Shown in pieces: positions 44,100 through 52,837 of a DNA stretch of 64,000 nt (positions within the stretch are counted from its first letter, which is position 1; every line of letters begins with the position of its first letter). Source of the stretch: Pedobacter polysacchareus (GTDB taxonomy: Bacteria > Bacteroidota > Bacteroidia > Sphingobacteriales > Sphingobacteriaceae); contig NZ_JAHYSS010000003.1 in assembly GCF_019802255.1 (NCBI RefSeq), positions 1 to 64,000 on the forward strand, read 5' to 3'. The notes beneath the pieces were generated by a model. The model ran no database searches and had not been told where the DNA came from. It saw nothing but the letters and a program-made list of their open reading frames with translations. Both the position numbers and the translations under genes were made by a program.

Positions 44100-45155
44100 A
44101 TGGCCGACGAATTATATATTAAAAGATGTTTGGAGCTCGCTATTCTTGGCGCTGGAAACGTAAGTCCAAATCCAATGGTAGGCTGTGTGATTGTTACTGA
44201 TGGAATCATTATCGGAGAAGGGTATCATCAGCAAATCGGCGAAGCACATGCTGAGGTAAATGCCATAAAAGCTGTATTTGCCAAATATGGAGAAACAGAG
44301 GGCGCATTATTGCTAAAACAAGCAACTGCTTATGTCAGTCTGGAGCCTTGTGCTCATTTTGGAAAAACGCCTCCATGTGCAGACCTCCTGATCAGACATG
44401 AGGTTAGAAGAGTGGTTATTGGCAATAAAGATCCTTTTGATGCCGTGGATGGAAAAGGGATTACTAAGCTGAAAAATGCGGGAATAGCCGTAGAATCGGG
44501 TATCCTCGACAAAGAATGTGCGCATTTAAACCGTCGGTTTTTCACCAGGATTCGTCAGCAAAGACCATATATTATTTTAAAATGGGCAAGTACAGCCAAT
44601 GGCTATTTTGCCCCCATAAAGGAAGAACAAAAATGGATCTCTGGTCCATTGGCCAAACGTCTCGTGCATAAATGGAGAACAGAAGAAGATGCCGTCATTG
44701 TAGGTAAAAGAACTGCAATGGTCGACAACCCCCAGCTGAACGCCCGCGAATGGCCAGGTAGAAATCCGATTCGGATCATCATTGATCGAAATCTGGAAGT
44801 TCCAGCTACACATCATATTTATAACGAAGACGCTAAAACCATCATATTCAACGAAATAAAAACTGATGTAGTTGAGAACATACACTTCATCCAAATGGAG
44901 GACATGTCTTTTTACCTCCCGCAAAAAATTGCTTTTCAATTGTACTTAATGGATATACAATCCGTTATCATAGACGGTGGCGCACATCTGCTGAACCAAT
45001 TTATTGAAGCTGGATTATGGGACGAAGCCCGTGTCTTTACTTCAAAAAACTCCTGGACAGATGGTATTTACGCACCAAAAATCAATAAGGTGATTACTGC
45101 TCAACATCAGATTGGAAATGATCAGCTAAGCATTTATACAAACCAGGAAGCATGA
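44100..45155 (+). CDS. ribD: Bifunctional riboflavin deaminase/reductase
   Basis: A 351-residue two-domain enzyme. The N-terminal deaminase has zinc ligands in HAEVNAI and EPCAHFGKTPPCADLL (residues about 50-95). The C-terminal domain (about 150-350) is the NADPH-dependent reductase, with KWASTANGYFAP, VGKRTAMVDNPQLNAR and VIIDGGAHLLNQFI. It carries out deamination and side-chain reduction in riboflavin synthesis. It heads a ribD-EamA-YigZ transcript with overlapping genes. No other rib gene and no FMN riboswitch is seen upstream; the leader is too short for one. Confidence 0.96.
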   Translation: MADELYIKRCLELAILGAGNVSPNPMVGCVIVTDGIIIGEGYHQQIGEAHAEVNAIKAVFAKYGETEGALLLKQATAYVSLEPCAHFGKTPPCADLLIRHEVRRVVIGNKDPFDAVDGKGITKLKNAGIAVESGILDKECAHLNRRFFTRIRQQRPYIILKWASTANGYFAPIKEEQKWISGPLAKRLVHKWRTEEDAVIVGKRTAMVDNPQLNAREWPGRNPIRIIIDRNLEVPATHHIYNEDAKTIIFNEIKTDVVENIHFIQMEDMSFYLPQKIAFQLYLMDIQSVIIDGGAHLLNQFIEAGLWDEARVFTSKNSWTDGIYAPKINKVITAQHQIGNDQLSIYTNQEA

Positions 45156-46018
45156 TCTATTTAATCATCAGCATTTTTTGCAGCGTTACCGTAGCCGTTT
45201 TACTAAAACTTGCACGTAGGTACAAAATTAATATTTTACAAGCCATCACCTGGAACTATCTGTTTGCGATTGCCTTGAGTTTCTTCTTTTTCAAACCTTC
45301 GATCACAGAACTAACGACGGCAAAAATATCTCCTGTATATTTGGGGCTTGGTGTTTTACTGCCTGTCGTATTTTGGTTTCTTGGTGCATCCATTAGAAGT
45401 ATTGGTATCGCAAAGACAGACATTGCGCAGCGATTATCCTTGTTTATTTCTATTCTGGCAGCCTATTTCCTATTTGGAGATCAGTTTAACACCTTAAAAA
45501 TCTTCGGGTTATTTTTCGGCTTTGCGGCAATTATTTTCACGCTTTACCGTAAATCCAATGCGCCTGCCGCTGGTGGGAACTGGATATATCCCCTCCTGGT
45601 TTTCCTTGGTTTTGGCTTTATTGACATTTTATTTAAGCAGATTGCCCAGATTAAAGGCCTTGCCTATACCAGTTCCTTAATCCTGACTTTTGCAATTGCT
45701 TTCATTTTGTCTCTGCTCGGGATCATTTACCTGTCTGTATTTAAGAAGCAGAAACTAGAACTGGTCAATTTTGCCTGTGGAGCCATATTAGGACTTTTCA
45801 ATTTTGGAAATATCCTTTTTTACCTGAAAGCACACCGGGCAATGGCTGAAAATCCATCTACCGTATTTGCGGCCATGAACATTGGGGTGATTATTCTAGG
45901 CACACTGGTTGGCATATTCCTATTTAAAGAAAAGCTGAACAAGCTAAATTATGTAGGACTGGCGCTGGCTTTAATCGCGATCATCTTCATTACCTTATCA
46001 CAGTTTCATGCTATTTGA
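45152..46018 (+). CDS. EamA/DMT-superfamily transporter
   Basis: A 288-residue inner-membrane protein with ten predicted membrane helices in two EamA repeats. The start ATG overlaps the ribD stop as ATGA, so the two are translationally coupled. The family moves small metabolites out or in. The link to ribD raises the possibility of a flavin or pyrimidine-related substrate, but there is no direct sequence evidence for that, and DMT proteins are often in unrelated operons. Confidence 0.85.
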   Translation: MIYLIISIFCSVTVAVLLKLARRYKINILQAITWNYLFAIALSFFFFKPSITELTTAKISPVYLGLGVLLPVVFWFLGASIRSIGIAKTDIAQRLSLFISILAAYFLFGDQFNTLKIFGLFFGFAAIIFTLYRKSNAPAAGGNWIYPLLVFLGFGFIDILFKQIAQIKGLAYTSSLILTFAIAFILSLLGIIYLSVFKKQKLELVNFACGAILGLFNFGNILFYLKAHRAMAENPSTVFAAMNIGVIILGTLVGIFLFKEKLNKLNYVGLALALIAIIFITLSQFHAI

Positions 46019-46622
46019 CGATACTTATAAAACCATAACTGCTCCTGCTGAAGGACTGTTTAAAGACCGTGGCAGTAAATTTATTGCCTTTGCTTATCCG
46101 ATCAGATCTGAAGAAGAAGTAAAACCGATACTGGCACAATTGCGTTCAGAACATGGAAAGGCCAGGCATTTTTGCTGGGCACTACGCTTAAGTCCTGATC
46201 GTGCCGTTTTCAGAATCCAGGATGATGGAGAACCTTCTGGAACTGCAGGAAGACCAATCTTAAATGCGCTGCTTTCTGCTGATATTACCAACATCCTGAT
46301 CGTGGTAGTACGTTATTTTGGAGGAACATTATTGGGCGTCCCAGGCTTGATCAATGCCTATAAATCAGCGGCAATTGAAGCCATTCAAGCTGCAGAAATC
46401 GTAGAAAAAACGGTAAACGATGTATATGAACTTACTTTCGATTACTTGAGTATGAACGATGTGATGCGCTTATTTAAAGAGGAACAGCTGCAGATACTTT
46501 CACAGGAATTCGACAATTCCTGCAGCATTAAGTTTGAAGTCAGAAAAGCTCAACTCAACCAGGTTTTGGGGAAAATCGAAAAAATCGATGGCATTAAACT
46601 CAAATATCTCCATACGGTATAA
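46008..46622 (+). CDS. YigZ/IMPACT-family protein
   Basis: A 204-residue protein with the UPF0029/IMPACT N-terminal domain (residues 1-125), shown by RGSKFIAFAYPIRSEEE, ARHFCWALRL, DDGEPSGTAGRPIL and VVVRYFGGTLLGVPGLI. A C-terminal DUF1949-type ferredoxin-like domain follows. Eukaryotic IMPACT regulates Gcn2; the bacterial role is unclear. The start lies 11 bp inside the transporter gene, so it is the third, coupled gene of the ribD transcript. Confidence 0.92.
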   Translation: MLFDDTYKTITAPAEGLFKDRGSKFIAFAYPIRSEEEVKPILAQLRSEHGKARHFCWALRLSPDRAVFRIQDDGEPSGTAGRPILNALLSADITNILIVVVRYFGGTLLGVPGLINAYKSAAIEAIQAAEIVEKTVNDVYELTFDYLSMNDVMRLFKEEQLQILSQEFDNSCSIKFEVRKAQLNQVLGKIEKIDGIKLKYLHTV

Positions 46623-46711
46623 TCGAGCCTCATACCATCTGATTAAAAAGAAAGGAACTGTCCAGTTAAACTAAATTTTCACTTGTCATAAAACTCCTAT
46701 TAATTCAGCTA

Positions 46712-47671
46712 TTAAATGCTGGTTAAATCCAGTTCCATTTGAATATTACAGCGTTCATAAGGCGTAGATCTGCCCACTACTTTCTTAAATCCTATTTTCT
46801 GATAAAGATTAATCGCTGGCTTTAAGGAAGTATTGCTTTCCAGATAAATTTTGGAAGCACCTAATTCTTTAGCCGCATTTACAATAGCCTGACCAAGCAG
46901 CCAGCCAATGCTTTTACCCTGAATCTTCGGTGAAACTGCCATTTTTGCCAGTTCATAGTCGTAATCAGGATCGTTCATTTTAATCAGCGCACATACCCCT
47001 ACCGGTTCATTCTGGTAGAGCGCCACAAATATTTTCCCGCCTTTATCCAAAATATAAGCCTCTGGATCATCTAAAGCCTTATAATCGGCTTCTTCCATTT
47101 TAAAATAAGTAGAAATCCATTCGGCATTCAAAGCTTTAAATGCCACATGATATTTTTCCTCATAAGGCACAATCTGCACCTCCTTACTTTCCCTTCTTTT
47201 TTTCTGTTCCTGAACCCTTCTAAACAACGATTTTTGATCCAAGAGGAACTCCCACTCTTCAATGGCTTCCCAAAGGTTGTGTCTTGCCTCCGAAATCACA
47301 CTGTCAATCGCAGCGTCTACATCTGCACATTGAACCTTAAGTTCTTTCGCAAATTCGATTCCTTTGTTGGTCAGTTCCACTACATTTCGTCTTTTATCCG
47401 GAGCGTCACGGTTTTCCTGAACCAATCCTGCCAGCGTCATTTCCTGAATGATCTTGCTCACTGAAGGTTGTGAATGCCCAATTTCGACTGCAATTTCAGT
47501 GATGGTCTTTTCCCCTTCTTCTGCAAGCACGAAAAATGCAGGAAACCATTTTGGAGCAAACTCCATCTGGTATAACTCATAAATCCGAGCTGCATCATCT
47601 GTGACCTTGGAAGTCAGCATTCTTAACCTGCTTCCTAATGCCATCTTTCCTGTTTTCTTAAATAACTCCAT
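46712..47671 (-). CDS. MarR-family regulator fused to a GNAT acetyltransferase
   Basis: A 319-residue fusion. Residues 1 to about 145 form a MarR winged helix, with ITEIAVEIGHSQPSVSKIIQEM as the recognition region and NRDAPDKRRNVVELT as the wing. Residues about 160-319 form a GNAT domain; the acetyl-CoA loop is VSPKIQGKSIGWLLGQ and the last strand is LYQKIGFKKVV. This architecture is common in Bacteroidota. The ATG giving MELFKK is preferred over a TTG four codons upstream. A palindrome over its own transcription start strongly suggests autorepression. The acetyl acceptor is unknown. Confidence 0.93.
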   Translation of the reverse strand: MELFKKTGKMALGSRLRMLTSKVTDDAARIYELYQMEFAPKWFPAFFVLAEEGEKTITEIAVEIGHSQPSVSKIIQEMTLAGLVQENRDAPDKRRNVVELTNKGIEFAKELKVQCADVDAAIDSVISEARHNLWEAIEEWEFLLDQKSLFRRVQEQKKRRESKEVQIVPYEEKYHVAFKALNAEWISTYFKMEEADYKALDDPEAYILDKGGKIFVALYQNEPVGVCALIKMNDPDYDYELAKMAVSPKIQGKSIGWLLGQAIVNAAKELGASKIYLESNTSLKPAINLYQKIGFKKVVGRSTPYERCNIQMELDLTSI

Positions 47672-47683
47672 AGATATAATCAA

Positions 47684-47703
47684 TTACATAACTAGTTATG
47701 CAA
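47684..47703. promoter_or_regulatory. Operator palindrome of the MarR-GNAT gene
   Basis: CATAACTAGTTATG (47687-47700) is a perfect 14-bp palindrome, extended to 20 bp as TTaCATAACTAGTTATGcAA with one mismatched pair. It starts next to the -7 box and its centre coincides with the predicted transcription start (about 47696). Size, symmetry and location fit a MarR dimer site used for autorepression. Confidence 0.75.
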
Positions 47704-47730
47704 ATATAAAGATTATAGCTAACTCGCAAA
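47701..47730 (-). promoter_or_regulatory. Promoter of the MarR-GNAT gene (TTTG-N18-TATATTTG)
   Basis: TTTG (47727-47730) is 18 nt upstream of the perfect -7 box TATATTTG (47701-47708) on the minus strand. The predicted leader is about 25 nt. It is one of the three best promoter matches in the window. Confidence 0.8.
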
Positions 47731-47784
47731 TAATCTATCCGAAAAAAATATAAATCAGCGTTAACATCCTGGAAATAAAGACTC

Positions 47785-50700
47785 CTAAATTGGCAGACTG
47801 AAGTAAAAAGAAGATCCCTGATTAATTTCACTTTCCACCCAAACTTTTCCATTATGCCTTTTAATAATCTCAGCAGATAAATGCAGCCCTAGACCAAAAC
47901 CAGAAATAAATTTATTATGCTCACTTTTCACCCTATAATAGCGCTCAAAAAGCTGTTCCAAATCTTTTTTCTTGATCCCAATTCCATTATCTTTCACGCA
48001 AACCTGAACCATGCCAGAAGCGGCTACCGATGATACTTCAATTATCTTTTTAGGGTTTATAGAATATTTAATCGCATTGCTTAGAAAATTGTTAAGCACC
48101 TGTCCTACCTTATCACGATCTGCTTTTACCATCGTTACCGTTCCCTTTGTGAAAACGATATCAATCGTCGGATTTATAAAAAGTGATTCTTGAATTGCCT
48201 CCTCAATTAATTCGTTTATTTCAAATATTTCAAGGTCTAAATGAATTTTTCCTCCATCAGAACCGGAAACGGATAGAAATCCATTAATCATGCTGTTCAT
48301 TTTCTTGATCAGCAAATTTACCCTCGATAAGGAAGGCCCAATAAAGGAATCATCTGTTTTTTCCACCTTTTTAGTAATCATTTGCACGTAAGCCTGAATA
48401 GAAGTCAGCGGCGACCTTAAATCATGACTGACCATGGCTATAAAGTCATTTTTACGCAATTCATCTTGCTTATGAATGGTAATGTCATTCAAGACCCCAG
48501 TGAAATAAGCTGGATTTTTTTCATTATCATAAGAAAGATTTCCAATTAGCCTTGCCCACCTCGATTGATTATTGTTAAAGCCTAATAAAGGAAATTCCAA
48601 ATCACACCTCTCGCCACCAAGAATATTTGCTTCAATGGCATTAATGAATTTTTCCCTGTGTGTTTCCACAATTCGGTCGACAGCCGCTTGATAAGTTAGT
48701 TTTTCATCAGAATAAAAGCCAAAAATCTCCTTAAAATGTGTAGATGGTGAAAATTCACGGGTTTTAGCATCAATAGAACAAGTACCCAATTCAGCCGAAT
48801 CAATAGTCATTCCAAGCATCTTATTGCTGATATCCAAATTAAGCTGTGTATTTTTTAATTCCGTAATGTCATTAAAAGTAATGATTGCCCCGTTATTCTG
48901 CTGGTCAGATTGACGCATATAGGGCATCGTCATCACCTGATACCACTTCCCGTTATTGGTTTCAATCTCTTTGGTAATCACAATTCCATCACGCAGTACC
49001 TTTTTAATATCTTCAATAATCGTTTCAAACTTTATATTCGTAGTGATATTGCTCAATGGCCTTCCAATATCTGATTCTAATAGATTGATCTGCTTCACTG
49101 TGCCTGGAGAGAATTTCATTAAGAGCAAGTCGTTATTGATAAACAGCTGGCCATTGACATTGCTTCTGAAATAGTTATTCAGGTCATCATTAATCTCCAG
49201 CAACTCCTTATTTTTTAGCTGATACTCAGAATTAATGGTATCCAGCTCTTCATTCACAGACTGCATTTCTTCATTTGTACTCTGCATCTCCTCATTCGCA
49301 GAGATCATTTCCTCATTAAAAGACTGCATATTTTCATTAGAGGCATCCAGTTGCTCATATACAGAATTGAGCTTCTCTTTTACTTCTTTCAGCTCCTGCT
49401 CCAAATTAAGGGTATACTCATCCTGAAAGCCAGTCTCATCAAAGTCTTTGCCTTCGTGTTCAGCAGTTGCAATAACTTTATCTTCAGTGAAAGTGACCAT
49501 AAAAAATTTTGGTGATTTTCTGTCGATCAGCATCGGGCTCACCATCATATTTACCATCATCAATTGATCAGCCTGTTTAATTTTGATACGATTCAGACTG
49601 GCTTTTTTATTAGTCTTTAATACCTTATTGCTTAAGGTGTTAAAGACCATAGCCAATTTTTTTGGCAATAACATTTCCAGATTAATGGTAAAATGTTTGG
49701 GGAGTAAATATTTAGAAGTGTCTCCGTAAGACCTGACAACCTCCTTGTTTTCGTCAACGCACAGCACCAGATAACCCAATTCTTCCGCAAGATTAGTTTG
49801 CATCAACTCCGTTAGAGAGGGAAATTGATCAGTACCTGTCTCCTGACGGCTGACGTAAACAGGGCGGTTTTTAACTTCCAATGAATCGGGCATTGAAAAA
49901 GCCTCAAAACTAGCCATCCGTTTCGATTTTATATTCTTGTATAGCTTGTATTGTTTATTTACAATTTCCAGGTTCTGAATAATCGGCATTGGATTTTCAC
50001 TGGATCCTAAAAATAAATAACCATCCATTTTAAGCCCAAACAGCAACATTTCAAATATTTTCTTTTGCAATATTGGAGCCATATAAATCAGCAAATTCCG
50101 ACAGCTGATGAAATGCATATTGCAATAAGGCGGATTTTTAACTAAATCATGCTGTGCAAAAATGGCCATTTTCCGAAGGCTGGGTTTAACTTGATAATGA
50201 TTGCCTTCCTTTACAAAATGGGTACTTAACCGCTCTTTCGATACCTCTTTCAACGTATCTGGGTGATACAATCCTTTCCCGGCATGAACTAGTGCGGCAC
50301 TATCTATGTCTGTGGCAAATATTTTAACCACAATCTGTTTAAGATCGTCGGTTAACAATTCGGTAATCAAAATGGCCAGAGAATAAACCTCTTCACCTGT
50401 GGCACAGCCTGCTACCCAGATTTTAAGCTCTTCTTTTGGGCCAAGGCTTTTCAAAATCGCTGGTAATACATTGTGCTGTATGTACTGAAATGCTTCTTTA
50501 TCCCTAAAAAAAGAGGTCACACTAATCAAAAACTCTTTTGATAAAGCTTCAATTTCTTCTTGCGAGGTCTTTAAGTAGCTAAAATATTTATCGAGGTTAT
50601 CAAAATCATGTGCAGCCGCTCTTCTTTTAGTCCGCCGCAAAATTGTAGAGGTTTTATAATCGGAAAAGTCATGAGGAGACTGCTGTTTGATGAGTTGTAT

Positions 50701-51318
50701 GATTGCTTTTAGGCTGAGCTCATCGTTAGAATTTTCAATCTTCAAAGTCCGCTGATGCTGTACATAGTCTTCAATAGCACCAGGCATTGCCGCTGGTTCT
50801 AATATAAAATCGATCACTCCTGTAGCAATCGCTTTAGAAGGCATACTTGGAAAGCTGGAAGTATCAGGGTTTCTGGCGATCACCATTCCTCCAGCTTTTT
50901 TAATTGAAACAAGTCCTTCAGAACCATCACTTCCTAAACCAGAGAGGACAACGCCTATTGCTTTACTGCCGCAATCTGCTGCCAAGGAATTAAAAAATGT
51001 ATTGATAGTGAGGTGTGCGGCTCTGATTTCATCTTTAGCACTTAAATATAGTCTGCTGCCAGAAATGGTCATGTACTTATCATGTGGAATAAGGTACACT
51101 TTATTACATTCCACTAAAACACCATCGCTGGCTTCTGTGACAATTAGTTTGCTATGTCTAGCCAAAACCTCTGCCATTCTGCTTTTAAAAGTAGCGGAAA
51201 GATGCTGAACAACTACATAAGAGACCCCATCTAGAGGAGTATGATCAAAGAAAGTGTTAATTTCCTCTAAGCCACCGGCTGATGCACCAATTGCAATAAT
51301 ATATGATGGAGCACTCAT
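47785..51318 (-). CDS. CheB-CheR-PAS-histidine kinase fusion protein
   Basis: A 1177-residue multidomain protein. Residues 1-190 form a CheB methylesterase with the triad Ser13 (GASAGG), His39 (VVQHLS) and Asp131 (GLGSDGSEG), but no receiver domain. CheR-type methyltransferase follows (about 205-450; SAM motif GCATGEE at 304-310, FISCRNLLIYM). Next come a coiled coil with repeated NEEMQS (about 640-715), PAS domains (about 730-945), then HisKA with His965 (VSHDLRSPLTS) and HATPase (FLSNAIKYS, DNGIGI, GFGLGLHLS). The start at MSAPSYIIAIGASAGG is preferred to an ATG 29 codons upstream that adds an unrelated tail. No chemotaxis gene is nearby, so the role is not standard taxis. Confidence 0.93.
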   Translation of the reverse strand: MSAPSYIIAIGASAGGLEEINTFFDHTPLDGVSYVVVQHLSATFKSRMAEVLARHSKLIVTEASDGVLVECNKVYLIPHDKYMTISGSRLYLSAKDEIRAAHLTINTFFNSLAADCGSKAIGVVLSGLGSDGSEGLVSIKKAGGMVIARNPDTSSFPSMPSKAIATGVIDFILEPAAMPGAIEDYVQHQRTLKIENSNDELSLKAIIQLIKQQSPHDFSDYKTSTILRRTKRRAAAHDFDNLDKYFSYLKTSQEEIEALSKEFLISVTSFFRDKEAFQYIQHNVLPAILKSLGPKEELKIWVAGCATGEEVYSLAILITELLTDDLKQIVVKIFATDIDSAALVHAGKGLYHPDTLKEVSKERLSTHFVKEGNHYQVKPSLRKMAIFAQHDLVKNPPYCNMHFISCRNLLIYMAPILQKKIFEMLLFGLKMDGYLFLGSSENPMPIIQNLEIVNKQYKLYKNIKSKRMASFEAFSMPDSLEVKNRPVYVSRQETGTDQFPSLTELMQTNLAEELGYLVLCVDENKEVVRSYGDTSKYLLPKHFTINLEMLLPKKLAMVFNTLSNKVLKTNKKASLNRIKIKQADQLMMVNMMVSPMLIDRKSPKFFMVTFTEDKVIATAEHEGKDFDETGFQDEYTLNLEQELKEVKEKLNSVYEQLDASNENMQSFNEEMISANEEMQSTNEEMQSVNEELDTINSEYQLKNKELLEINDDLNNYFRSNVNGQLFINNDLLLMKFSPGTVKQINLLESDIGRPLSNITTNIKFETIIEDIKKVLRDGIVITKEIETNNGKWYQVMTMPYMRQSDQQNNGAIITFNDITELKNTQLNLDISNKMLGMTIDSAELGTCSIDAKTREFSPSTHFKEIFGFYSDEKLTYQAAVDRIVETHREKFINAIEANILGGERCDLEFPLLGFNNNQSRWARLIGNLSYDNEKNPAYFTGVLNDITIHKQDELRKNDFIAMVSHDLRSPLTSIQAYVQMITKKVEKTDDSFIGPSLSRVNLLIKKMNSMINGFLSVSGSDGGKIHLDLEIFEINELIEEAIQESLFINPTIDIVFTKGTVTMVKADRDKVGQVLNNFLSNAIKYSINPKKIIEVSSVAASGMVQVCVKDNGIGIKKKDLEQLFERYYRVKSEHNKFISGFGLGLHLSAEIIKRHNGKVWVESEINQGSSFYFSLPI

Positions 51319-51397
51319 GCTCTTTTTAAATTTAAAACTGTTGTTTTCATGGATTGGGGAAATAGGAATGTGCAGAATGATAAATCTACTTAAAACT

Positions 51398-51431
51398 AAG
51401 GGCAATTCAACTTATTAATTGAATTGCCCTT
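51398..51431 (-). terminator. Terminator after the YdcF-like gene
   Basis: AAGGGCAATTCAA (51398-51410) pairs perfectly with TTGAATTGCCCTT (51419-51431), a 13-bp stem with an 8-nt loop, followed by a T-rich tract on the minus strand. Confidence 0.8.
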
Positions 51432-51475
51432 CCTATTTAGGTGTAAAATCACCATAAAACAAACCATTAGCTGAA

Positions 51476-52720
51476 CTAAGGATCCATCGGTTCATCAAAA
51501 TCAATTTGCAGGGACAGGACATTAGGATAAAACTCCAATGTAAAGTCAGATAAGCGTTTTCCTAATTTATAAGGCTCATAGCCTAACTCCTGCACACAAC
51601 GACCCAATAAAGCGCCACTGATGTACATACTTTGAGATTTGGCCGTCACTGTCAGCGCTGCTTTATCCATAGGCATTCCATACCTGAACATGATTCTGGC
51701 TGCATTCCGCATATTGGTAGTCGTGTGTCGGGCATGAGGCTCCATAATCACCACGCTATCTGGAATCTGCAATTGCTCCACTAAGTATTTTTTCATCTCG
51801 TAGGCCTCATTGTATTTTGTTTTAAATGGGTGTACTCTCCCACCCGAAACCATAATAAATGGCGCCAGTCCTTTATGATATTCTACTGCTGCCAATCTGC
51901 AGCGCAGCATACCACCCGCACTTAATTCCACTTCCCGCTCTTCAGGGCCTTCGCCTGGCACCAAAATTAAACTGTACTTATAGGAAGCAAAATTTGTTTT
52001 ATGAATTGCTGAAATACTGGCTTTATTTACGCCGCTCCGTAAAGGTTCAAAATCACCAGCTTCATCACGCCCATTAATTTCCAGCGCGGTCAAGGCAAAA
52101 GTAATTGCAGGCTCAAAAAACATCGAATTTGTCATGCCTGAACTCAATACCGCATTGGTGCGAACCAGCTCCGGGTAGCTTTTATCTTTCACATCAAAGG
52201 CGATGGCATCTATTTTCGGATAGTTAGGGTTTGCACCTGCAACATAAACGTCAATCGTAAAATTAACAGCTTTCGCATCCTGTTCCCAGGCCTTAACCAA
52301 CAACGCTCCGGGCTTAAGATCCTTATATTTCAGATAACAGCCCGAAGGAATCAGTTCATTTTTGACCATGCTGCTGAATGCTTCATTCTGTTTAAAAAGA
52401 AAAGCTAAACGCTTGCTGACGGCAGCAATTTCTCCTGCTGTAAATTTAAAAGCGCTGCTGAGACAGGTAATGTCAGTTTCACAATTTTTTATGGCTTCTG
52501 CTATATTCAGCGATTTACTTTTAAACAAGGAGTCCAATTCCGGATCATTTTGAAGCTCTTTTTTAACGGCAGCATCCTGCTGAAATAAGGTAAGCAGGTA
52601 ATAATTCTTATACTGTATCGGATTTAAATGCTCCGAAAACACGTATTGTGGATCTTGTGCGCAGACATTTAAACTGCATAATCCTCCAAAGAGTAAAAAG
52701 AAAAGGAATCTCATTTTCAT
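51476..52720 (-). CDS. Exported YdcF/ElyC-like (DUF218) protein
   Basis: A 414-residue protein with a signal peptide ending at NVCAQ (residue 22). The C-terminal half is a DUF218/YdcF domain: LILVPGEGPEEREVELS, FIMVSGGRVHPFKTKYNEAYEMKKYL and EPHARHTTTNMRNAARIM are its conserved pieces, with the basic and acidic residues of the proposed active site. The N-terminal 180 residues are a separate helical region of unknown type. ElyC-like members affect envelope glycan lipids. It follows the susD terminator and may be cotranscribed weakly or have its own promoter. Confidence 0.83.
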   Translation of the reverse strand: MKMRFLFFLLFGGLCSLNVCAQDPQYVFSEHLNPIQYKNYYLLTLFQQDAAVKKELQNDPELDSLFKSKSLNIAEAIKNCETDITCLSSAFKFTAGEIAAVSKRLAFLFKQNEAFSSMVKNELIPSGCYLKYKDLKPGALLVKAWEQDAKAVNFTIDVYVAGANPNYPKIDAIAFDVKDKSYPELVRTNAVLSSGMTNSMFFEPAITFALTALEINGRDEAGDFEPLRSGVNKASISAIHKTNFASYKYSLILVPGEGPEEREVELSAGGMLRCRLAAVEYHKGLAPFIMVSGGRVHPFKTKYNEAYEMKKYLVEQLQIPDSVVIMEPHARHTTTNMRNAARIMFRYGMPMDKAALTVTAKSQSMYISGALLGRCVQELGYEPYKLGKRLSDFTLEFYPNVLSLQIDFDEPMDP

Positions 52721-52745
52721 AGCTGGTCAAAATTTAAAACAAAAA

Positions 52746-52819
52746 ACCGGCAGCCTAAACCTGGATTGTTTCCTGCAATTTAGTTCATTACAGGATTAAT
52801 CAGTGTTCAAGCTGCCGGT
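52746..52819 (-). terminator. Long-loop terminator after the second susD-like gene
   Basis: ACCGGCAGC and GCTGCCGGT form a perfect 9-bp GC-rich stem (52746-52754 with 52811-52819) around a 56-nt loop that contains a CCTG/CAGG inner stem. On the minus strand six T residues follow directly. It is far larger than a normal terminator hairpin. Confidence 0.7.
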
Positions 52820-52837
52820 CAGAATTAGGTATGCAGG

